Shown here piece by piece: positions 1-8,202 of a stretch of 64,000 bases of DNA (positions are counted from its first letter, which is position 1; each line of letters begins with the position of its first letter). The stretch comes from Chryseobacterium aquifrigidense (lineage in GTDB: Bacteria; Bacteroidota; Bacteroidia; Flavobacteriales; Weeksellaceae). The stretch covers positions 310,001 through 374,000 of the forward strand of contig NZ_VFPD01000002.1 of assembly GCF_006716485.1 (NCBI RefSeq). The letters run 5' to 3'. The notes under the pieces were generated by a model, which ran no database searches, was not told where the DNA came from, and was given only the letters and a program-made list of their open reading frames with translations. The translations under genes were made by a program, and so were the position numbers.

Positions 1-241
1 GGCTAAGTTTTTAAGAGTAGATGAAGATAATGACAAAGTATTGCAGAATCTTCCCTGCTTTTTTCTGAATAGTGATAATACATGTTCTATCTACGATGTA
101 AGGCCAAAGGCATGTCGTGAATATCCCCACACCGACCGTAAGAAGATTTATCAGATCAATAATCTCATGCTGAAAAATACCGTTATCTGCCCGGCAGCAT
201 TTGAATTCGTAGAAAAAATGATGAAGAATATTGGGAAGTAA
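1..241 (+). CDS. YkgJ/UPF0153-type cysteine-cluster protein, 3' end only
   Basis: The reading frame is open from the left edge of the window, so the 5' end of the gene is missing. The visible C-terminal part carries the spaced cysteines typical of the YkgJ (zinc- or iron-chelating, Fe-S oxidoreductase-like) family: Cys in LPCFFL, Cys in NTCSIYDVRPKACREYP, and a last Cys in TVICPAAFEF. The run C-(8)-C-I-Y-(4)-RP-x-x-C-R-x-(Y/F)-P is the family signature. Members are small cytosolic proteins that bind a metal or cluster; their substrate is not settled. An ATG at 41 lies inside the conserved region and is not the start. Confidence 0.75.
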   Translation, partial: AKFLRVDEDNDKVLQNLPCFFLNSDNTCSIYDVRPKACREYPHTDRKKIYQINNLMLKNTVICPAAFEFVEKMMKNIGK

Positions 242-474
242 CTATGTGGGTAGAGGAGGGAAGATGAGGACTGGTAGCTCTTATCAGTGATCATGAAACA
301 GTTATTTTTACTCTAAAATCCTCCGGATTTCAGCATCACTCTTCCAGCCAATTCAGCCGAACCATTTTTGCAAATTCCTCTTAAATAATTATAAAGTACG
401 TTAAATAAGCTTTTTACATATAATTTTATAAATGATGCTTCGTTTAAGTTAAACAATCATTTAAATATTACATT

Positions 475-777
475 ATGAAAAAGTTAATTTTAACGGCAGC
501 GTTTACATTAGTCGGAGTAATCGCAGTATCAGCACAGTCAACACCACAAAAGCCAGCCGATACTTCAACTAATAACCCTACGACAACTCAAACCCAACAA
601 CCGAATACACAGACTACAAGTCCTTCGGATCAAAAGAATCAACAGGAAAAATCACCTGCAACTACAACGGAAACTGCACCGGCAACTGATCCGTCAGTAA
701 GCACAACGCCAACTGATGCCACTAAGCCTGCAGATACTCCAAAAGAGGAAAAGAAAGACAAAAAGAAGAAAAAGTAA
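475..777 (+). CDS. Secreted low-complexity Thr/Pro/Gln-rich protein with a lysine tail
   Basis: This 100-residue protein opens with a clear signal peptide (MKKLILTAAFTLVGVIAVSA, probable cleavage before QS). The rest is almost entirely Thr, Pro, Gln, Asn, Ser, Asp and Ala and ends in a lysine-rich tail (KEEKKDKKKKK). No folded domain can be seen. Small exported proteins of this composition are common in Chryseobacterium and are annotated as hypothetical. It could be a periplasmic linker-like or surface-associated disordered protein; the polybasic tail could bind an acidic envelope polymer, but this is speculation. A strong hairpin terminator follows directly. Confidence 0.6.
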   Translation: MKKLILTAAFTLVGVIAVSAQSTPQKPADTSTNNPTTTQTQQPNTQTTSPSDQKNQQEKSPATTTETAPATDPSVSTTPTDATKPADTPKEEKKDKKKKK

Positions 778-801
778 AGCACTTTAGCAAACACTAGTCG
801 G

Positions 802-831
802 AATCCTGAAATCTTTATTTCAGGATTTTTT
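802..831 (+). terminator. Rho-independent terminator of the secreted low-complexity gene
   Basis: An 11-bp perfect stem (arms 802-812 and 817-827) with a 4-nt loop is followed by a T run. It overlaps the last codons of the convergent DUF1801 gene, whose stop codon lies inside the stem. Confidence 0.85.
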
Positions 832-1188
832 CTGTTCAATTTCTTTTGTTTTGAACCGGAGAATCTTAGTAATCAGATCCAGCGGAAGATTTTCATGAAT
901 TGGAAACTGCACAGCTCCTTTGGAAAACTTATATTTTCTTTCTTTAAAATCTGTCTCAAAATTGTGGATACCTTCAGCTCCCGGATAGAATCCGATATGC
1001 TTTTTGTACCCCGCAAAATAAACCAAAGGTTTCCCTTTGTACCGGAAGGCAGGCATCTGGTAGCCAATATATTCTTCAAGATCAGGAACCTGTAAATGAA
1101 TTACTTTCCTAAGTTCTTGCAGCTTCTCCTGTACTTCCACCGGAAACAGGAGAATGTATTCATCAATATTTGTAAAAGTGTTCAGCAT
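820..1188 (-). CDS. DUF1801 family protein (YdhG/YjhX-like fold)
   Basis: A small cytosolic protein with the DUF1801 pattern: an N-terminal helix (YILLFPVEVQEKLQELRKVI), then the conserved EYIGYQMPAFRYKGKPLVYFAGYKKHIGFYP core in two stretches, and a final segment with KGAVQFPIHENLPLDLI. The sequence around G-x-P-(L/V)-x-Y-F-x-x-x-K-x-H-I-(G/S)-(F/L)-Y-P is diagnostic for the family, which has no firmly assigned biochemical function. The ATG at 1188 is preferred over the in-frame ATG at 1215, because the region just upstream of 1188 is occupied by a terminator hairpin (1206-1226). Confidence 0.75.
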   Translation of the reverse strand: MLNTFTNIDEYILLFPVEVQEKLQELRKVIHLQVPDLEEYIGYQMPAFRYKGKPLVYFAGYKKHIGFYPGAEGIHNFETDFKERKYKFSKGAVQFPIHENLPLDLITKILRFKTKEIEQKKS

Positions 1189-1200
1189 GATATAAAAATA

Positions 1201-1230
1201 AAAAAAGCGCTGCATATAGCAGCGCTTTCT
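1201..1230 (-). terminator. Hairpin between gdhA and the DUF1801 gene
   Basis: Perfect 8-bp GC-rich stem (1206-1213 with 1219-1226) with a 5-nt loop and A/T runs on both sides, so it can work in either direction. It lies downstream of the main gdhA terminator and probably acts as a back-up that insulates the DUF1801 gene. Confidence 0.65.
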
Positions 1231-1277
1231 CCTTTCACTTTTTACTTTTTTCCCATTATCCCGGGAACAGGCTATAT

Positions 1278-1310
1278 CAAAAAAGGTCGGGAGTTTTTCC
1301 CAACCTTTAT
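1278..1310 (-). terminator. Rho-independent terminator of gdhA
   Basis: A 9-bp stem (1283-1291 with 1299-1307, one G-U pair on the minus strand) with a 7-nt loop. On the minus strand it is followed by a T run (complement of 1278-1284). It sits directly after the gdhA stop codon. Confidence 0.8.
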
Positions 1311-1319
1311 TTTTTTTCG

Positions 1320-2678
1320 TTACACAACTCCCTGAGCCAACATTGCTTCTGCTACTTTTACGAAGCCGGCAATATTTGCACCTTTTACGTAGTTTACATA
1401 ACCGTCTTCGTCTTTTCCATAGTCTCTACAAGCTTTGTGGATACCGATCATGATTTCCTTTAATCTTGCATCAACTTCTTCAGAAGTCCAGTTAAGACGG
1501 ATAGAGTTCTGAGTCATTTCTAATCCTGATGTTGCAACACCTCCAGCATTGGAAGCTTTACCAGGAGAGAATAATACTTTATTGTCTAAGAAATAGTTGA
1601 TGGCATCTAGTGTGGAAGGCATATTCGCCGCTTCAGTTACACAAACACATCCGTTTTCAACTAATTTTCTTGCATCATCTAAATCTAATTCGTTTTGGGT
1701 TGCAGAAGGGAAGGCAACATCACACTTCACATCCCAAGGACGTTTTCCAGCATGGAATTCAGCTGAAGGATATTTTTTAGCATAATCTTCAGCTCTGTTG
1801 TTTCCTGAAGATCTAAGTTCTAATAAATAATCGATCTTTTCTCCGCTGATACCATCTTTATCGTAGATGTATCCATCTGGTCCAGAGATTGTTACTACTT
1901 TAGCGCCTAGTTCAGTTGCTTTTTTGATAACTCCCCAAGCTACGTTTCCGAAACCTGATACTGTAACTGTTTTACCTTCGAAGTTTTGCCCGATAGTTTT
2001 AAGCATCTGCTCAGCGAAGTATACTACACCGTATCCTGTAGCTTCAGGACGGATTAATGAACCTCCATAAGCAAGACCTTTTCCTGTAAGAACTCCGGTA
2101 AACTCGTTTCTGATTTTCTTGTACTGTCCGAACAAATATCCGATTTCTCTTGCTCCAACACCAATATCTCCTGCAGGTACGTCAGTTTCAGGACCAATGT
2201 GCTTGCATAATTCTGTCATGAAAGCCTGGCAGAAACGCATTACTTCCATATCAGATTTACCTTGTGGATCGAAATCTGAACCTCCTTTACCACCTCCCAT
2301 TGGAAGAGTTGTCAAAGAGTTTTTGAATACTTGTTCAAAAGCTAAGAACTTAAGAACTGATAAGTTTACAGTAGGGTGGAAACGGATTCCTCCTTTGTAT
2401 GGTCCAATAGCAGAGTTCATTTGAATTCTGAAACCTCTGTTAACCTGAATTTCTCCTTTGTCATCAACCCATGGAACTCTGAAAATAATAATTCTTTCAG
2501 CTTCAGCCATTCTTTCAAGCAGCTTCATTCCGGTATATTCTTTTTTAGTAGCAATGAATGGAATTACAGTTACGGCAACTTCTTTTACAGCCTGTAAAAA
2601 TTCCGGTTCGTTAGGATTTTTTGCTTCAATTTTTGCAATAAACTCTTGGATTTTCTGGTCAATATTATATTGTTCCAT
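1320..2678 (-). CDS. gdhA: NADP-specific glutamate dehydrogenase
   Basis: A 452-residue hexameric-type glutamate dehydrogenase that reductively aminates 2-oxoglutarate to glutamate. The N-terminal dimerisation domain carries the substrate-binding signature, with catalytic Lys131 in LPMGGGKGGSDFDP, preceded by the glycine-rich GPYKGGIRFHP. The C-terminal Rossmann domain begins with VTVSGFGNVAWG near residue 240. SGPDGYIYDKDGI follows the nucleotide-binding strand, as in the NADP-type enzymes. Length is normal for the bacterial small (about 450 aa) enzymes. The gene is monocistronic: it has its own -7 box (2705-2712) and two downstream hairpins. With glnN at the other end of the window it covers both routes of ammonia assimilation. 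Confidence 0.97.
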   Translation of the reverse strand: MEQYNIDQKIQEFIAKIEAKNPNEPEFLQAVKEVAVTVIPFIATKKEYTGMKLLERMAEAERIIIFRVPWVDDKGEIQVNRGFRIQMNSAIGPYKGGIRFHPTVNLSVLKFLAFEQVFKNSLTTLPMGGGKGGSDFDPQGKSDMEVMRFCQAFMTELCKHIGPETDVPAGDIGVGAREIGYLFGQYKKIRNEFTGVLTGKGLAYGGSLIRPEATGYGVVYFAEQMLKTIGQNFEGKTVTVSGFGNVAWGVIKKATELGAKVVTISGPDGYIYDKDGISGEKIDYLLELRSSGNNRAEDYAKKYPSAEFHAGKRPWDVKCDVAFPSATQNELDLDDARKLVENGCVCVTEAANMPSTLDAINYFLDNKVLFSPGKASNAGGVATSGLEMTQNSIRLNWTSEEVDARLKEIMIGIHKACRDYGKDEDGYVNYVKGANIAGFVKVAEAMLAQGVV

Positions 2679-2704
2679 ATATTAAGGTTGAATATTATTG
2701 TCAA

Positions 2705-2734
2705 CAAATTTAATTTTTTTTTCAAGATTCACAA
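2705..2734 (-). promoter_or_regulatory. Bacteroidota-type promoter of gdhA
   Basis: On the minus strand, -7 box TAAATTTG (2712-2705) fits the TAnnTTTG consensus. A TTG -33 element (2734-2732) lies 19 bp upstream. The leader to the gdhA ATG (2678) is about 20 nt. Confidence 0.7.
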
Positions 2735-2868
2735 CACTGTATTTCAACTTTGTTAAAAATTAAATAATAATGTTTCGTAATATTATTAAATTGATAATTT
2801 ATGTTCAAATTTTATTAAAAATGAAATGTTATGTGTGAAATAATGCAATATTAAGAAATCATTAAATC

Positions 2869-3978
2869 TTAAATTGCGATGAATTGCCTCCCGGAAAATG
2901 ATTTTACTTTCCCCAAAAGTTCCAATTCCAAAATTATTGGTAAGATTTTGTGAGTGGGGAGATCAATTCTCTGGGCAAGATCATCTAAAGAAATCTGTGG
3001 GTAATATTGAATAGATTGATATATTAGGTGTTGATTGTCAGATAATTGTATTATGGTCTCGCTATGAGGAAATAATTCTTCTATTTTTTCTTTGGGAGCA
3101 TTTAATCCAAGGAGTTCAATGAGATCTTTTACAGTAGAAATAGCAGTTGCTTTATTATGGAAAATCAACTGATTACATCCCTGGCTGTAGCTGTCCGTAA
3201 TTTTTCCCGGCAGTGCAAAGACATCACGGTTATAGTCATTAGCAAAAGCTGCAGTGCTTACAGACCCTCCCCCAAAACCGGTTTCCACCACAATAGTTGC
3301 CGGAGATATTCCTGCTACAATCCTGTTTCTTTGGATGAAATTTTCCCGGTCTGGTTTTCTTGAGGAACTGAATTCGGTGATTAGTGCGCCTCCCTCATGA
3401 AGAATTTTCTCAGAAAGTTTCCTGTTTTTCATCGGATATAAATATTGAAAACCATGGGCAAGAACACCTACAGTAGGTTTTTGATAACGAATAGACTGTT
3501 CGTGAACTTCTTTGTCAATCCCCAAAGCCAGACCACTTACTGTGATATATTTTGAAGATTGTGTTGCTTCGAAAAAGTCTTCGATGAACTGTTTCCCATA
3601 AACAGTCATATTCCGGGTTCCTACAATACTTATTTTTGACTGGATATCTTCAATATTCCCTTTCTGATAAAGAATAGCCGGTGCGTCATTACATTCATTA
3701 AGCAGGTGAGGGGTTTCTTTGAGGTGTTTCAGCCTGATCTGGATATTATTTTTTTCGCAAAAATTTAATTCTTCTTCTGCGAATTCCAAATGAGATTTAT
3801 TTCCAATGTCTGAAACTGTTCTTTGTCCTATTCCTTCCAGTTTTTTATATTCTTTTTTTGCTCTTTTCCAGGCTTCCTGGGCACTCCCGAAAGTACGGAC
3901 AAGTTTATGAAAATGGATATCGCCAATCTGACTGCACTCGCGGAGGGCGATGGTATAAAAGTATTCTTCGGAACTCAT
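2869..3978 (-). CDS. dprA: DNA-processing protein DprA
   Basis: A 369-residue DprA/Smf protein, which binds single-stranded DNA entering the cell and loads RecA on it during natural transformation. After an N-terminal helix-hairpin-like region comes the Rossmann-like DNA-processing core: SIVGTRNMTVYGKQFIEDF near residue 115, SGLALGIDKEVHE near 147, then GVLAHGFQYLYPMKNRKL and the family signature NFIQRNRIVAGISPATIVVETG with GGSVSTA and FALPG. The last ~60 residues form a winged-helix-like DprA C-terminal domain. The gene is single, with a -7 box 13 nt before its ATG, which implies a very short leader. Confidence 0.95.
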   Translation of the reverse strand: MSSEEYFYTIALRECSQIGDIHFHKLVRTFGSAQEAWKRAKKEYKKLEGIGQRTVSDIGNKSHLEFAEEELNFCEKNNIQIRLKHLKETPHLLNECNDAPAILYQKGNIEDIQSKISIVGTRNMTVYGKQFIEDFFEATQSSKYITVSGLALGIDKEVHEQSIRYQKPTVGVLAHGFQYLYPMKNRKLSEKILHEGGALITEFSSSRKPDRENFIQRNRIVAGISPATIVVETGFGGGSVSTAAFANDYNRDVFALPGKITDSYSQGCNQLIFHNKATAISTVKDLIELLGLNAPKEKIEELFPHSETIIQLSDNQHLIYQSIQYYPQISLDDLAQRIDLPTHKILPIILELELLGKVKSFSGRQFIAI

Positions 3979-3991
3979 GTGTGTTTTTTTT

Positions 3992-3999
3992 CAAATGTA
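3992..3999 (-). promoter_or_regulatory. -7 promoter box of dprA
   Basis: TACATTTG on the minus strand matches TAnnTTTG exactly. Transcription would start about 6-8 nt upstream of the ATG at 3978. No clear -33 TTG was found at the expected distance. Confidence 0.5.
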
Positions 4000-4100
4000 A
4001 TGAAATAAGTTTATTTAAACGTTGATAGGTGTTCTTACATCATGATTCTACCATTCTAATAATCTATAATTACACATTCTGAAGCAGTATACCTTTCTTA

Positions 4101-4147
4101 TGAAAACTAATTCTCTACAATGGACTATTATAGAGAATTAATTTTTT
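4101..4147 (-). terminator. Hairpin downstream of the LRR gene pair
   Basis: A perfect 10-bp inverted repeat (4108-4117 with 4131-4140) with a 13-nt loop is flanked by a T run on the plus strand and a short T-rich stretch on the minus strand. It lies 77 bp past the stop codon of the LRR gene at 4217 and is the best candidate for its terminator. Confidence 0.5.
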
Positions 4148-4216
4148 CTATTTATGGTTCATATAACTTTATCCTGGTCTTCGTTGAGAGTCGAAGCGCT
4201 CTCTTGATTTTTTGGC

Positions 4217-5971
4217 TTAAGGTCGGCGGCGGGCAGAGCCTGGTAGAGGTGTTGATTCCTCTCTACGTGCTTCTGCTTGAGGGCGAAATCTCGCAGAACC
4301 CGCTATAGGGCGTGATTCCCCTGTATGAGGTTGAATTTGGGCTGAAGCCATCTGATGATACCTATTCCCGGTAGCGTTCTCTGTTGACTCTCCCTGACCT
4401 GCTGCTTGAACCCTCTGAGCCATTTGGGCCATCTGGGCATCCAATGCTTCTTGCTGTCTGTATATATTTGTCATTGTTTGCAAAAATGTGCTCTCTGTTG
4501 ACAGGCCCTGTCCCTCTGCTTGTAAGGTTTGGGGAGTTTGCTTCCGATCTACAAAATCCTGAATTTTACTTTGTTGTTCAGATACAAATTCTTCATATTT
4601 CTGCTTGATGGATTCTTCCTTATTTTCATTTTTTAGCAAATCCCTAAGCACTTCCTGATGGGCAGGAAAGTTCATCAGTTCGTCATTTTCATTTTCAGTC
4701 ATATCAGCAGAAAAGAGGGTCTCTGATATATCTGGGTTTTCCATAAATTTCTGCATATCTTCCGGATATATCTGGATATATTTTTCCCTTTCTACTGCAA
4801 TGGAATCGTTTTGTAAGCCTATGCTAAACAGGTAATTATCTGTTAATTCCTTTAATTTTTTTTCATTTAATTCATGAATTATACCTATATTTCTTGCACT
4901 AACCAAATCAACAAATTCCTCAATTATATCAGGGCTTAATATTGTAAAACCATATTCTGAATTTATCGATATCGGAGGTAGGTCTCTTTGTTTAGTTAGA
5001 TTCTCATTCTCACCATTTATAAACCTCAAGTGTATATCTGATTCTTTAGCTACATGTACTATATGTTTGCGAGAATAAACTAAGCTAACCAGGGCATTTA
5101 CCGCTTCTATTTTTTCGTTTGGTGGCAGATTTTTCAGCTTACCTGTTGCCTCAATAAGGGTCAGTCTTTCTATCATCAGATAATTTTCTTCTGATAATTT
5201 TTCTCCTGATTTTAATAGCTCCGCGATCTTTACTCTCATCAAATGCTCTTTAACCGGAGTGTCACAGTTTCCCAGAGAACTGGTGATTCCTAATTGTATC
5301 GTATTTCTGTCTTCAATGGGAATATTGGGATCCCGCAGTTGAGATAGCAGCATTTTAACGGTAGGACCATATACATTCAGATCATATGCATTATGAACTG
5401 GAGCCTTACTCAAAAACAGTTTTATGGCATTTTTAGAAGATTTGCTGACTGTATTCTGAATAATATTATCATTGAAAACTGTTTCACTGGTAATAGCTGC
5501 CGGGTCTAAATCGGAAGCTTCTATTTGCTTTGCAATCTCTGACCGCTCATCATCATCCGGATACAATATACTTAATGCATATTCATAATCTTCAGTTACA
5601 TCCTCTATAGTCTGTATAATATGACTCAAATGTCTCGCTGAATCTGGTGAAAGAAGATTCCCACTAAAATCTAAGCTTTCAAGATTTCCTAAATTATCTA
5701 AGGTGTCAGAAAGATCCTGAATTTTATTATCTGTGGCAATCAAACGGGTAAGGTTTGACAGTTCACTTATACTGCGAGGTAAACTCGTAAGATTGTTGTT
5801 GCTTAAATTAAGTTCCGTGAGATTCTCGATCTTCAATATTTCAGGCATCACTCGCTCTAAAGTTTCTGAATCTATAGATAAACCGGACAAATCTAAGCTG
5901 GTTTCCCATGATCCAAACTCAACCCATGATATTCTATCGTTGATTTCTTCTAATTGTTCCTCCGTAACCAT
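4217..5971 (-). CDS. LRR protein with C-terminal NEL-like helical domain (effector-like), copy 1
   Basis: A 584-residue protein without signal peptide or membrane segment. Residues ~22-110 hold three to four leucine-rich repeats of bacterial/IpaH type (LTELNLSNNNLTSLP, LTRLIATDNKI, LESLDFSGNLL). Residues ~180-480 are alpha-helical. By eye, the order of segments matches the NEL ubiquitin-ligase domain of IpaH/SspH proteins: a segment FLSKAPVHN...VKMLLSQLRDP, an invariant Cys236 in SSLGNCDTPV (compare C-E-D-R-V in IpaH), a helix ending VNALVSLVYS about 56 residues later, and a PAHQEVLRDLLK segment near 440. The usual Cys-x-Asp is changed to Cys-Asp-Thr, so activity is uncertain. The tail (~540-584) is disordered and has two ESxPxxGSARxRP repeats. 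It is a tandem paralog of the next upstream gene. The NEL assignment is a hypothesis; the LRR call is firm. Confidence 0.75.
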   Translation of the reverse strand: MVTEEQLEEINDRISWVEFGSWETSLDLSGLSIDSETLERVMPEILKIENLTELNLSNNNLTSLPRSISELSNLTRLIATDNKIQDLSDTLDNLGNLESLDFSGNLLSPDSARHLSHIIQTIEDVTEDYEYALSILYPDDDERSEIAKQIEASDLDPAAITSETVFNDNIIQNTVSKSSKNAIKLFLSKAPVHNAYDLNVYGPTVKMLLSQLRDPNIPIEDRNTIQLGITSSLGNCDTPVKEHLMRVKIAELLKSGEKLSEENYLMIERLTLIEATGKLKNLPPNEKIEAVNALVSLVYSRKHIVHVAKESDIHLRFINGENENLTKQRDLPPISINSEYGFTILSPDIIEEFVDLVSARNIGIIHELNEKKLKELTDNYLFSIGLQNDSIAVEREKYIQIYPEDMQKFMENPDISETLFSADMTENENDELMNFPAHQEVLRDLLKNENKEESIKQKYEEFVSEQQSKIQDFVDRKQTPQTLQAEGQGLSTESTFLQTMTNIYRQQEALDAQMAQMAQRVQAAGQGESTENATGNRYHQMASAQIQPHTGESRPIAGSARFRPQAEARREESTPLPGSARRRP

Positions 5972-6068
5972 ATGCTTTTTTTTAATGTTAATAAATATTT
6001 TAAAGCTTTATTGATCTAAAGCATTTTAATCTGTTCACTGAGAACCAAGGCTCTCTGGAATCTCTTCT

Positions 6069-7724
6069 TTAACGTCTATGTGCGGTGGAGCCTTGTAAAG
6101 TACGTGACTCCTCTCTCTGTATCTCTGTTTGACCGTGCCGGGCAGAGGTTGAAAGGGTCCGCGATTCCCTTCTCTGTGTCTCTGTTTGAGATTGAATTTG
6201 GGGAGAAGCCATCTGATGATACCTGTTATGATCACTCATAACCTTCTCTGTTGACATTCCTTGTCCGTCTGCTTGTGTGTTCTGGGATGCTAGCTTTTGA
6301 TCCACAAAATCTTTAATTTTATTTTGTTGTTCCGATACATATTCTTCGTATTTCTGCTTGATGGATTCTTCCTTATTCTCATTTTTTAGCAACCCCCTAA
6401 GTACTTCCTGATGGCCAGGGAAGTTCATCAGATCTCCTACTTCATCCATATCAGCAGAAAAGAGAGTATCTGATAGATCAGAGTCCTCCATAATAAACGT
6501 CTGCATATCTTCCGGATATTTCTGGATATACTTTTCCCGTTCTATTACAATAGTATCATTCTGCAAGCCCTTGCCAGTAAGATAATTGTCTGTTAATTCC
6601 TTTAGCTTTTCCTCATTCAATATGCAAAATGGACCCGTTTTTTTACCAACCAATGCAGCAAATTCATCAATTAATTTAGGTGTTAGTAAGGCCAAACCAT
6701 ATCCGGCATTTACCGATATAAGAGGTAGATCTCTCTGTTTGCCATTAATGCTATTATTTTTCCCTGTAAGAAATGCCAGTTGTATATCTAATTTTTTGGT
6801 TAGAGATTGTATATGTTTTTCAGAATAAACTAAACTAACCAAGGCATTTACTGCTTCTATTTTTTCCTTTGATGGTAGATTTTTCAGCTTACCTGTTGCC
6901 TCAATAAGGGCCAGCCTTTCTATCATCAGATAATTTTCATCAGATAATTTTTCTCCTGATTTTAGTAGCTCTGCGATCTTCACTCTCATCAAATGCTCTT
7001 TAACGGGAGTGTCGCAGTTTCCCAGAGAACTCGTTATTCCTAATTGTATCGTATTTCTGTCTTCAACGGGAATATTAGGGTCCCGCAGTTGGGATAGCAG
7101 CATTTTAACAGTAGGACTATATACATTCAGTTCATACTCATTATGAACAGGCACCTTACTCAAAAATAGCTTTATGGCATTTTTGGAAGATTTTATCATT
7201 GTATTCTGAATATTATTCCCATTTAAATTAATTTCAAAAGCAATAGGTGAAGGATCTAAATCAGAAGCCTCTATCTGTTTTGCGATCTTTGCCTGCTCTT
7301 TATCATTCGGATACAATTTACTTAGTGCATTCTTATACCTATTAGTGACATCCGGTATTATTTGTCTAATATAATTGACAAGATCATCCGATTTAGGTAA
7401 AAGAGAATTTCCTGCAAAATCTAATCTTTCAAGATTCCCCAAATTAGCTAATGTATTAGGAACGCGTTGAATACTATTGTTTTTGGCAATCAATTGGGTA
7501 AGGCTTGATAGTTCACCTATACTATTGGGTAAGCCCGTAAGTTTGTTTTTACTTAAATCAAGCTTCGTAAGATTCTGAATCTTTAATATTTCAGGCATCA
7601 CTTTATCTAAAGTCTCAGAATCTATAGACAACCCGGATAAATCCAGGCTTGTTTCCCGTGATGTTTTAGCCTGAGCCTTTACTATTTTTTCGGTAATTTT
7701 TTTTAATTGTTTATCAGTAACCAT
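6069..7724 (-). CDS. LRR protein with C-terminal NEL-like helical domain (effector-like), copy 2
   Basis: A 551-residue paralog of the gene 97 bp downstream, with the same architecture. It has an N-terminal MVTDKQLKKI helix, leucine-rich repeats at ~28-112 (LTKLDLSKNKLTGLP, LTQLIAKNNSI, LERLDFAGNSL), and a helical domain in which residues ~183-300 are nearly identical to copy 1, including Cys237 in SSLGNCDTPV. The NFPGHQEVLRGLLK segment follows at ~420, and then a polar tail with two ESRTL repeats. The two copies diverge most at the ends and in the region ~160-180 and ~310-350. Upstream sequences of both genes also look alike, so the duplication included the promoter region. No signal peptide is visible; export, if any, would need a dedicated secretion system not found in this window. 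Confidence 0.75.
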   Translation of the reverse strand: MVTDKQLKKITEKIVKAQAKTSRETSLDLSGLSIDSETLDKVMPEILKIQNLTKLDLSKNKLTGLPNSIGELSSLTQLIAKNNSIQRVPNTLANLGNLERLDFAGNSLLPKSDDLVNYIRQIIPDVTNRYKNALSKLYPNDKEQAKIAKQIEASDLDPSPIAFEINLNGNNIQNTMIKSSKNAIKLFLSKVPVHNEYELNVYSPTVKMLLSQLRDPNIPVEDRNTIQLGITSSLGNCDTPVKEHLMRVKIAELLKSGEKLSDENYLMIERLALIEATGKLKNLPSKEKIEAVNALVSLVYSEKHIQSLTKKLDIQLAFLTGKNNSINGKQRDLPLISVNAGYGLALLTPKLIDEFAALVGKKTGPFCILNEEKLKELTDNYLTGKGLQNDTIVIEREKYIQKYPEDMQTFIMEDSDLSDTLFSADMDEVGDLMNFPGHQEVLRGLLKNENKEESIKQKYEEYVSEQQNKIKDFVDQKLASQNTQADGQGMSTEKVMSDHNRYHQMASPQIQSQTETQRRESRTLSTSARHGQTEIQREESRTLQGSTAHRR

Positions 7725-8150
7725 ATGTTTTTTGAATGTTTAATAAGTATTATCTGCTTTCATTAAGGATTTAGCTCTGGCATTTAAAACAAATGACAGT
7801 GTATTCCGATGTCTTTAAAGGGAATCTGCAATCTGCTTCTGTTCAAAATATGCGGTAAACTCAGTAGCTTGCTGATTATTTAATAACTGCTTAATGTGTT
7901 GACTTTATGTGGTTTATAGGTGCTTGGTTAATGAAACAAATTTCAAGTAATTGAAACAAAATCCAGAATATTATTTGTAAATATAAATTCATTGTTACGT
8001 AGATTTAAATTTTAATCAATGTAAATTAAGAGCTACGGATGAATATGATGATTTAATTGCACAGGGTTGTAAAAAGCAGTTAGATATGCCAGAAGAAAAT
8101 GAGCCCGAATTTTTCGATCTTAGATTAAAAATCAGCTAATGAGAGATATA
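7725..8150. pseudogene. Gap with decayed coding fragments
   Basis: No intact gene is visible. Two short frames without start codons look like remnants. On the plus strand, positions 7987-8140 read as a peptide ending KQLDMPEENEPEFFDLRLKIS. On the minus strand, 7815-7904 reads as a peptide ending TEFTAYFEQKQIADSL. Neither was recognised. They border the LRR island, which suggests past rearrangement here. Confidence 0.3.
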
Positions 8151-8184
8151 AAAAAAACCATCTAAAGTGTTAGACGGTTTTTTT
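8151..8184 (-). terminator. Terminator of the rhomboid gene
   Basis: An 11-bp stem (8155-8165 with 8170-8180) with a 4-nt loop. The single A-C mismatch on the plus strand becomes a G-U pair on the minus strand, and a minus-strand T run follows, so it works for the minus-strand rhomboid gene. Confidence 0.8.
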
Positions 8185-8202
8185 TACATGAATGATAGGT
8201 TT

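Noticed and set aside
4120..4308. A plus-strand frame at the 3' end of the first LRR gene.
   Set aside because: It spans the terminator hairpin and the repeat-coding tail of the LRR gene and has no similarity that I recognise.
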